DNA from: a virus
Length of the DNA: 20,978 nucleotides
Strand: one strand, 5' to 3'
Virus record (IMG/VR): IMGVR_UViG_3300030090_006247
Location: 1 to 20,978 of that record
This document shows positions 14,963 to 20,978 of this stretch, one piece after another (positions within the stretch are counted from its first letter, which is position 1; every line of letters starts with the position of its first letter). The notes under the pieces were generated by a model. It searched no databases and was not told the origin of the DNA. It saw nothing but the letters and a program-made list of their open reading frames with translations. The translations under genes were made by a program, and so were the position numbers.

Positions 14963-15874
14963 ATGGCAACAGAAACAACAACCCCATCAATACAAGACAT
15001 TTTATCAGACTATCAAACTAGCATAGGCGCTGGTGGAGTTAATACAAACATGTTATTGCAAGCGTTGAGAAATCGCCAAACTATGGCTGAGCAAGAAGAC
15101 GCTGCTACAGCAAAAAATTGGGAATCACTTGGCAAGGCTGGGTTAAACACTTATAAACTTAGAAGAGATTTTTTGTTGGCAAAAAGAGCCAACCCTGATT
15201 TAACAGTGTCAGATTTTTTAGCTGACCCAAGAACAGGCGCAAAATACATGAAAGACGCATCAGATATGATAGCAAGTGGAAAAGCAGAAAAAATTGGATT
15301 AGCAGAAACATTTGGATTAAAATCAAAAACGGATGATTCAAAACCTAGAGGAACTCCTATAAAAAAAGAATATGTTAAAAAAGAAATACCTAAGGGAACT
15401 CCCATAGACCCATTAGAAAAAAGTAGAGTTGACGCTGGAACGGTGCCTAAAGGAAAGCCTTATAATATTCCAAGTGAAAGTTTTGATTTTTCAGGTGTTT
15501 CTGAAGATGTTATTAATAAATATAAAAACGAACTTGCAGGCGGTGGAAAAAATTGGCAAAGAAACTTACAAGAAGCGCTAGATGTAGGAGTAGAAAAACG
15601 AGTAGGGCAAATTCCAACTGAAAACATTAGTGAAACAGCAAATACAGCCAATACAGGTGGAAGCGCAATGAAAGCATTGGGACTTGCAGGTAGTTTATAT
15701 GGTTTAGGGACTGGATTAAGAGATATAAAAAGAGGTAGGGGTGATTTATCGACTGTTGCAAGAACCGCCGCTGGTGGTTTAGGTACCTTGTCGTCTTTGG
15801 GGGTTATAGGAGCCGTTAATCCATTAGTAGGGTTAGGGCTTGGAGGATTAAGCATGCTTGGAAGAAGGAGATAA
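14963..15874 (+). CDS. Internal virion protein candidate with glycine-rich C-terminus
   Basis: This 303-residue protein is helical and charged at first (about 1-115, with LLQALRNRQTMAEQEDAATA). A linker holds three imperfect copies of P(R/K)G(T/K)P(I/Y) at residues 128-133, 143-148 and 162-167. The C-terminus (about 236-300) is Gly/Ala/Leu-rich: LAGSLYGLGTGL, then GGLGTLSSLGVIGAV and PLVGLGLGGLSMLG, a glycine-zipper-like stretch that could enter a membrane. This layout suits an ejection protein that passes into the host envelope with the DNA. It is followed closely by another helical protein and the giant lysozyme-like protein, as internal proteins cluster in T7-like genomes. The family is not recognised; the role is inferred from context. 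Confidence 0.5.
   Translation: MATETTTPSIQDILSDYQTSIGAGGVNTNMLLQALRNRQTMAEQEDAATAKNWESLGKAGLNTYKLRRDFLLAKRANPDLTVSDFLADPRTGAKYMKDASDMIASGKAEKIGLAETFGLKSKTDDSKPRGTPIKKEYVKKEIPKGTPIDPLEKSRVDAGTVPKGKPYNIPSESFDFSGVSEDVINKYKNELAGGGKNWQRNLQEALDVGVEKRVGQIPTENISETANTANTGGSAMKALGLAGSLYGLGTGLRDIKRGRGDLSTVARTAAGGLGTLSSLGVIGAVNPLVGLGLGGLSMLGRRR
15865..15870 (+). promoter_or_regulatory. Ribosome-binding site inside the preceding gene
   Basis: AAGGAG lies seven bases before the ATG at 15878, inside the last codons of the preceding gene (GRRR end). It supports that ATG as the start. Confidence 0.75.
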
Positions 15875-15877
15875 ATT

Positions 15878-16468
15878 ATGGCAAGTAAATGGCATCCAAT
15901 GGCAGGAGACTGGGGAATATTTGGTTCTACAAAAGGAGCTGAACAAGCTCGAGAAAATCGCTCAAGAATATATAGGCAAATGCAAGATGTTCGAGGAAGA
16001 GAACAAGGGGTTCAAGATTATTTTAGCGGACTTAAAGACCTCTCTGGGGCAGAAAGAGAATTATTTGAGCAGGGAGTAGACGTTAATCTTGAAAAAACAA
16101 GAACTGCAAAAGATGCAAGTGAAGCAGGTTATTTATCAAGTCTTGAAAACTTTCTTATGGATTCTTATAATATTGGGGCTGAATCAGACGCAATGGCTTC
16201 TAAAAGGGATTTAGCTACACTTACTGACCCGGCAGAGCAGTTTAAGCTGATGTCAAGAAGGCGTCAAATAGAAAGCGGGGAAGAAGCTCAAAGGCTAAGA
16301 GATAGGTCTATGGGGTTAGATGTAGCAGATGCAGATTTAGGGTATAGACAAAAAAGACTAGGGTTTGATAGAGCTGAATTACAATTAGGAATGGAAGAAA
16401 CAAGGGCAATGCAAGACCTTAAAGACCAATTATTCCAGTTAGAAGAAGCGTTAACCCAATATACATAA
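15878..16468 (+). CDS. Helical internal virion protein candidate
   Basis: This 196-residue protein is almost entirely helical and charged, without membrane segments. It opens with MASKWHPMAGDWGIFGSTKG, whose aromatic and Gly residues may form a capsid or portal contact, and continues with Arg- and Glu-rich helices (REQGVQDYFSGLKDLSG, QFKLMSRRRQIESGEEAQR) and an end with possible heptads (LKDQLFQLEEALTQ). Size and composition recall small core proteins of T7-like phages such as gp14, but I see no diagnostic residues. It stands between two other candidates of the same class and has a strong ribosome-binding site. Confidence 0.5.
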   Translation: MASKWHPMAGDWGIFGSTKGAEQARENRSRIYRQMQDVRGREQGVQDYFSGLKDLSGAERELFEQGVDVNLEKTRTAKDASEAGYLSSLENFLMDSYNIGAESDAMASKRDLATLTDPAEQFKLMSRRRQIESGEEAQRLRDRSMGLDVADADLGYRQKRLGFDRAELQLGMEETRAMQDLKDQLFQLEEALTQYT

Positions 16469-16477
16469 AGGATTATT

Positions 16478-17482
16478 ATGGCGTATAGAGAAAAAGTATT
16501 TAATGCAAATGTTTTAACTGATTTATTAAGCACATATTTAACACATAAGGCTCAAGAGCGTGAAAAATATTATGATGCAGAAATAAAAGCATCTAAGCCT
16601 ATTTATAGAACGGTTAATAAAGACCTTTATCAAATTAATCCTAGAACTGGCGAATCTTCTTTGCTTATTGAGGGCGAAAGAACTAAAAAAGAGCCTGATT
16701 TTGAAGATTTTCCACAAGTTGATAAAGATGGCAATCCTACTGGTATGTCTATAAAAGGAATGTTTACTGGCACTGATAAGCCATTTACTGGCGTTCCTTT
16801 AGGTTATGAGCCTGTTGGTAAAAAACCACAATTCAAACCAGAAGCCCCTAATAGAAGAGCAGAGGAAATAGAAAACAAAGACATTGCTCGAATGGTTGCT
16901 GACCGCAAAGAACTAATTAAAAGAAAAAATAGAAACTATGATATAGAAGATTTAATACTGATAGAAAAAGGAATAATTCCTAAAGATTTTACAGAAGAAG
17001 ACCAAACACGACTTGATTCTATAGAAAGAAAATTATCTGAAAAAGGTTTTGATTTTAACGTAAAGGAAATAGAGGACAATAGCTCTTCTGAATTAATAGA
17101 AAATCTAAATACTGAATTAAGTACCCCTATGGGAGAGGCTTTTACAGAAAAACATGCTAAATATTATTACAGCGATAAAGGAAAATCAGATATTCAAAAA
17201 ATGACAAAAGAGTTTGAAGAAAAATATCCTCCGGGAACATATGACCCATATGAAGCAGACCTGAAAAGGGCGGTTTTTTGGTCAAAATTACAAAGAAAAT
17301 ATATGGGAAATGACCCAAGTGGTCTTCCATCGCTGGTAGGAAGGGCGTTTACAAATAAATATAATGCTAATATTGTTAAATATTATGGAAGAGATGGAAC
17401 AATATCCAACCCTGTTGAAAAACTTAAATCACAGTTATTAAAAACTAGACAAGAGGTTACAAAAGGAAGTTTCTGGGAATAG
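16478..17482 (+). CDS. Hydrophilic internal virion protein candidate
   Basis: This 334-residue protein starts MAYREKVFNANVLTDLLSTYL, followed by a charged helix (THKAQEREKYYDAEIKASK). Most of the rest is Lys-, Glu- and Asp-rich, with VPLGYEPVGKK near residues 108-118 and helix-forming stretches such as EEIENKDIARMVADRKEL. It has no signal peptide, membrane segment or catalytic motif. The ribosome-binding site is AAGGA, five bases before the ATG, partly overlapping the preceding stop. It sits directly before the giant lysozyme-like gene, as the middle-size internal core protein does in T7-like genomes (gp15 position). I do not recognise the family, and a tail role is possible. Confidence 0.5.
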   Translation: MAYREKVFNANVLTDLLSTYLTHKAQEREKYYDAEIKASKPIYRTVNKDLYQINPRTGESSLLIEGERTKKEPDFEDFPQVDKDGNPTGMSIKGMFTGTDKPFTGVPLGYEPVGKKPQFKPEAPNRRAEEIENKDIARMVADRKELIKRKNRNYDIEDLILIEKGIIPKDFTEEDQTRLDSIERKLSEKGFDFNVKEIEDNSSSELIENLNTELSTPMGEAFTEKHAKYYYSDKGKSDIQKMTKEFEEKYPPGTYDPYEADLKRAVFWSKLQRKYMGNDPSGLPSLVGRAFTNKYNANIVKYYGRDGTISNPVEKLKSQLLKTRQEVTKGSFWE

Positions 17483-17484
17483 TT

Positions 17485-20400
17485 ATGTCTCAAAACGCTC
17501 AAAAATTATTTAACTACCTACAGGAAAACGACCCTAACCCAGAAGTTTTTGGAGACTTTGATTTTTTTAATGAACAAATTAAAGACCCAAAAAACGCAGA
17601 AAAATTACGGCAGTATCTAGGAAACGAAGAAACTTTTGGCGATTCTGCTAATTTTTATAATGATTTAAACGCAGAAGATATTACCCCTAAAGAAGAAAGT
17701 TCTATGGACGATAGTGCGCTTATAGACACCAATGCGACTGTAACCACAGTAGAAGATTCATCGCAAATACTTAAAAATGAATTAGACAATCCCGGCTCTT
17801 CTGATGCGGTTTTTAATCAAATAACTAACCCAGACTATGAATTAAATCAAAAAGTTGATAGTACAGATTATGGTTATTTTCAAATAAATGACAAAGTATG
17901 GAACGAGACCTCTATGTCTATGTTTGGAAAACCCGTATCAGAATTAAATAACTCTGAAAATATTGAACTAGCGGCATACATTGAAAAGAAAAGTCCTCGT
18001 TCTTGGAATAATTGGGTAGCTTTTAATAAGGGAACACATAAAGACTTTGATGACATAACTGACGAACAAATTGTAAGTAATTATGGAATTCCGGGTGAAT
18101 TGCTAGAATATATTAACCAGTCATTTGACGACCCGGTAACAGCCAAAAAAGTTATGCTAGCAGAGTCTGGCGGTGATTCAACTGCGGTTAATGTTAACTA
18201 TACTCCGCAAAAAAAGGGAGAAGAAACAGTTCCTCAAGAAATATTGCAACAAAGCGAAGCTTTAATTCAAGGACCTTTAGATGCAGAGCCTGAGTCAAAA
18301 TTACCACCCTACATGACAGATGTAATGGCTCAAAAATTAGAAGAACAGGGCATTGACATAGAAAGCCCTATAACTGGAACTAGCCTTTCTCCTTGGTTAC
18401 AAAAAAATAGTGAAAAACTTTTAAGATGGGCAACTGGGCTTGATAATCCGGGCTGGGATACAAAGGAATTTCAAAATGCAAAAGAAGTTGTCGAGCTTGG
18501 GGTAAATGTTACTAGCCATTTGGCAGAAATGCCCGGTTTAGTAATAGACATACCAACTGCTTTAGCGGCAGAACCATTAGAAACAACTATTGGTTTGTTA
18601 AAATTTATTCCAGAAGAATTTAATAATTTAATGATAGCATCAAATGTTTTAGATGTATTAAATCCTTTTCTGGGCTTAGTAGGAAAAGATTTTAGCAAAG
18701 AAGAATTAAATCAAATGCGCGCTAATGCACAAAAACATATTTACGACACAGGTGGCGTATATACATATTTTGCTGCTAGTGGACTTACCCATATGGGAAA
18801 AAAGAATTCTAAAATTGTAGAAAAAAATAAAGAATTTTCTGATATTGTTGATTTATCAAATGACAAACCTGTTTCTCGTAATGTAACTCCAGAAATGCAA
18901 AAGGCAGCCGATGTTTTAAAGAAAAATCAAAAGCTAAAAGAACAAGCAGAGTTAATAAAAAATAATGAATTGCTAACTGACTATTTAGAACAATGGGAAA
19001 TAGAAAATAAGATAGAAAAGGCAGAAGTAGTTGCAGAACAATTAGAGTTAAAGCTAGAAACAAAAACAACTCCTAAAAAAACTAAAAAGAAAGTAAAAAC
19101 TGAAGCAGAAGTAAAAACCGAAGCTCCAACTAAAGTAGAAAAACCTTTAAAAAAGGATGTTTCTGTAGAACCTGAACTTCCTAGAAAACCAGATGGTACT
19201 ATTGCTGAAAGAGATTTTTTTAGTCAAGCTATGTATGACGTTGCAGGTTTAGAGGGTAAAGTTGTTAAATCTGATGGAGGAGCTAGCGTTAAAATTATAA
19301 AAGAAACATCAAAGTCTTTTGCTGTTGAAGTTTTAGATGGTCCAAATAAAGGTCTTAAAAAAACAATTCATAAAAGACATATGGGGGCTAAAGGACTTGA
19401 CCCAGTTTTTTATATAAACAAGGATGGTAAACTTGTTGAAAAAGTAACACTTAAGCCTGAAACCAAAGCTAAAAAAGATAAAATAAGCAAAAAAGAAAAG
19501 CCAAAAATTGACAGAAAAGAATCTAAAAGAAAAATCGAAGCTCTTTTAGACGGGGTTAATGAGCCATCTGCTAGCTATAGGTATGACAAATCTATTGATA
19601 ATTTAAAAAACGATAAATCATCGTATAGATACGATGCTTTGGTTGAGCTAGCAAAGGAAAGAGGTGTTTATGATTCAAAAAATAATAGTAGAGAATCTAT
19701 TGTAGATGCTTTAATTGATTCGTATAAAAACCCAGAAATTAAATCACAAAAACCACCAAAAGTTATAGATGGTTTAAAAATAGCCTATGATAACCAAGGT
19801 AAAATGAAAATGGATATATATAGCTATGACGAAGTGGTTAGGGTTGCAAAAAAAGTTGGGGTATACGATAAAAAATTAAGTCGATTAAAATTAATTGATG
19901 CTATTGTAAGGGCAGATGCTGATGGCAAGGTAGTAAAAGACCCATTGCCGATTGAAAAAGAAGCTGAATATTCTTTATTGAAAGAAAACATTGAAAATAT
20001 GCGCAATCAAATAAAAAAAGATTTAAAAGAAGGTCAAACTTCAAAATCTCAAAGCGTACAAAGAAAAAGAGCGTCAATAAGAAAAGCAAAGGAATTAGTT
20101 GATGCTTTAGAAAATAAATATGACCTAACTGGTCTTGATAAAACAAAAGTAGATATTTTTCCGGGAATTAGCATTATAGTTGATTATTTTCGCGCTAAAA
20201 AACAATATAAAGACGCTAGAAAACCATTAACAGATGAAGAAGTAGATGCTTTATATAGTTTTATGTCTGGTAAAGAGATGACAGATGAAAAACTTGCTAT
20301 TGCATATACAGCAATGAAAGAAAAACCAATGACAAAAAGCATGGGAGCAGATGGACTTAAAAACGTAATTCAAGAAATTAGAAAGGTATTTAATCCTTTA

Positions 20401-20978
20401 GCAGATATTCCAAAAGAACAACGAGATGCATATTTGGGGTATAGGTATCAGTTTTTAGGAACGCAGTGGAACTTAACAAAGCGCTTAGAAGAATTGGTCT
20501 CTGGATATAAAAATTACACAGAAAATGAACGTGTATTAAGTTACCTTGTCTTAACCGGAGAAGCCGATATTAACTCTATTAAAGACCCTAAATTAAGACG
20601 GATAACCAAAAAGACAAGAAGACTGTTTGATGTAGCTGGTAAGGGGCTAGTAGAAAGAGGGTTGTTATCTGAAGAAGCATACAACGATTTAAAAGGTCAA
20701 TACATAACAAGAATATATTTAAGATATATGCTAGATAAAGGACCGCAGTTGGGCGGTAGAAGTAAAATGTCTGGCGTGTATAATAACGTAAGAAAAGAAA
20801 TGACGCCTGAAATGAGAGCTAGATTAGGTGAAATTAGGACTCCCGAGCTTCCAATTACAGTTGGATTGACAAGAGAGTTTGGAGATATAGCTAAATATGA
20901 TTTTTTTAAATCTTTAGCAGAAGATGGGAGATTTGTTTTTCAACCTGCAAGAGCAGAAGTAGATGGAAAAATGCTAAG
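17485..20978 (+). CDS. Giant virion protein with lysozyme-like motifs (partial)
   Basis: An uninterrupted frame from the ATG at 17485 runs off the right edge, giving at least 1164 residues. Near the N-terminus it carries lysozyme or transglycosylase motifs in unusual order: STDYGYFQINDKVW at 126-139, WNNWVAFNKGTHKDF at 174-188, and then LAESGGDSTAVNVNYTP at 225-241 with candidate catalytic Glu227. Residues about 330-395 are hydrophobic and possibly membrane-interacting. A Lys-rich linker (about 530-570) is followed by an SH3-like part (about 595-632), two helix-extension-helix-like repeats (714-745 and 779-809) and helical regions with YLVLTGEADINS and RARLGEIRTPELP, patterns I recall from large internal phage proteins. 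By position it fills the role of T7 gp16: it would enter the cell with the DNA and locally open peptidoglycan. The stop codon lies outside the window. Confidence 0.7.
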   Translation, partial: MSQNAQKLFNYLQENDPNPEVFGDFDFFNEQIKDPKNAEKLRQYLGNEETFGDSANFYNDLNAEDITPKEESSMDDSALIDTNATVTTVEDSSQILKNELDNPGSSDAVFNQITNPDYELNQKVDSTDYGYFQINDKVWNETSMSMFGKPVSELNNSENIELAAYIEKKSPRSWNNWVAFNKGTHKDFDDITDEQIVSNYGIPGELLEYINQSFDDPVTAKKVMLAESGGDSTAVNVNYTPQKKGEETVPQEILQQSEALIQGPLDAEPESKLPPYMTDVMAQKLEEQGIDIESPITGTSLSPWLQKNSEKLLRWATGLDNPGWDTKEFQNAKEVVELGVNVTSHLAEMPGLVIDIPTALAAEPLETTIGLLKFIPEEFNNLMIASNVLDVLNPFLGLVGKDFSKEELNQMRANAQKHIYDTGGVYTYFAASGLTHMGKKNSKIVEKNKEFSDIVDLSNDKPVSRNVTPEMQKAADVLKKNQKLKEQAELIKNNELLTDYLEQWEIENKIEKAEVVAEQLELKLETKTTPKKTKKKVKTEAEVKTEAPTKVEKPLKKDVSVEPELPRKPDGTIAERDFFSQAMYDVAGLEGKVVKSDGGASVKIIKETSKSFAVEVLDGPNKGLKKTIHKRHMGAKGLDPVFYINKDGKLVEKVTLKPETKAKKDKISKKEKPKIDRKESKRKIEALLDGVNEPSASYRYDKSIDNLKNDKSSYRYDALVELAKERGVYDSKNNSRESIVDALIDSYKNPEIKSQKPPKVIDGLKIAYDNQGKMKMDIYSYDEVVRVAKKVGVYDKKLSRLKLIDAIVRADADGKVVKDPLPIEKEAEYSLLKENIENMRNQIKKDLKEGQTSKSQSVQRKRASIRKAKELVDALENKYDLTGLDKTKVDIFPGISIIVDYFRAKKQYKDARKPLTDEEVDALYSFMSGKEMTDEKLAIAYTAMKEKPMTKSMGADGLKNVIQEIRKVFNPLADIPKEQRDAYLGYRYQFLGTQWNLTKRLEELVSGYKNYTENERVLSYLVLTGEADINSIKDPKLRRITKKTRRLFDVAGKGLVERGLLSEEAYNDLKGQYITRIYLRYMLDKGPQLGGRSKMSGVYNNVRKEMTPEMRARLGEIRTPELPITVGLTREFGDIAKYDFFKSLAEDGRFVFQPARAEVDGKML
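17860..18213 (+). other. Permuted lysozyme-like domain region within the giant protein
   Basis: This segment encodes residues 126-243. The motif order is FQIN-type cleft (126-139), W..W motif (174-177), then AESGGD (226-231). In c-type lysozymes and related phage enzymes the glutamate motif comes first. A weak second candidate Glu99 (NELDNPGSS) lies upstream and might make the first part a complete but diverged domain. The region is therefore either a circular permutation or a domain plus a remnant of a second one. Confidence 0.5.
19624..19911 (+). repeat. Two helix-extension-helix-like protein repeats
   Basis: Residues 714-745 and 779-809 of the giant protein align well: YRYDALVELAKERGVYD with YSYDEVVRVAKKVGVYD, then SRESIVDALI with SRLKLIDAIV. 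Both look like SAP, HeH or Rho-N-type mini-domains, which often bind nucleic acid. The DNA of the two copies (19624-19719 and 19819-19911) has diverged, so the duplication is old. The family link is inferred from pattern. Confidence 0.6.

Noticed and set aside
15460-15855. 131-residue reverse-strand open frame
   Set aside because: It is Pro/Ser-rich because it is the complement of the Gly-rich tail of the forward gene; it has no clear ribosome-binding site or neighbours on that strand.
15858-16079. 73-residue forward frame overlapping the start of the 15878 gene
   Set aside because: The gene at 15878 has a strong ribosome-binding site and a longer frame; this one is a shadow.
18809-19069. 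Hydrophobic reverse-strand frame suggesting a membrane protein
   Set aside because: Its Leu/Phe-rich content is the complement of Lys/Glu-rich coding sequence in the giant gene.
1-20978. tRNA genes, CRISPR arrays, insertion sequences, integrase or attachment site
   Set aside because: No cloverleaf-like sequence, regular spaced repeat, transposase motif or recombinase motif was seen; the window is almost fully occupied by virion and packaging genes.

Overview
The window is a gene-dense, AT-rich stretch of a double-stranded DNA phage genome, by eye about one third GC. Every gene I can support lies on the + strand. The order matches the packaging and virion block of a short-tailed (podovirus-like) phage: small terminase, large terminase, portal, scaffold, major capsid protein, a small head protein, connector proteins, a tail-nozzle-like protein, a tail-fibre-like protein, then a run of internal (ejection) protein candidates ending in a giant partial protein with lysozyme-like motifs. 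Strong Shine-Dalgarno sites (AGGAGG, AAAGGAG, AAGGAG) point to a host that uses canonical ribosome binding, more like a proteobacterium than a member of the Bacteroidetes. I cannot name the host; the style recalls uncultured aquatic podoviruses. No integrase, repressor, tRNA, polymerase or CRISPR array is visible.

Region by region. 1-77 is the 3' end of an unknown gene. 78-1325 holds a putative HExxH zinc metallopeptidase, a small hypothetical gene and a tiny four-cysteine protein. 1315-4297 is the packaging module: a terminase small subunit with an extra N-terminal domain, a 74-residue linker gene, the terminase ATPase/nuclease, and a small protein with nuclease-like motifs. 4336-8794 is the head module (portal, scaffold, capsid). 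It ends in an 11-bp GNRA hairpin, a position like that of the terminator after the T7 capsid gene. 8853-9588 carries a head decoration or fibre candidate and two very small basic proteins. 9591-14951 encodes two connector/neck proteins, a 1010-residue nozzle-like protein and a fibre-like protein; two of these carry what look like inserted beta-domains. 14963-20978 encodes three internal-protein candidates and the start of a protein of at least 1164 residues.

The genes are tightly packed. Six junctions use a one-base stop/start overlap (TAATG or TAGTG), which suggests translational coupling. The only clear untranslated gaps are before the portal, scaffold, capsid and decoration genes; the portal and capsid gaps share short motifs that could be promoter elements.

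The most interesting point is in the giant protein. Its lysozyme-like motifs occur in reversed order: the substrate-cleft motif (DYGYFQIN) and the tryptophan motif come before the catalytic-glutamate motif (AESGGD). This suggests a circularly permuted, or duplicated and decayed, peptidoglycan-cleaving domain. Further points are a 40-residue basic protein whose N-terminus resembles that of the capsid protein, and a six-base palindrome (GCTAGC) that occurs far more often than composition predicts.
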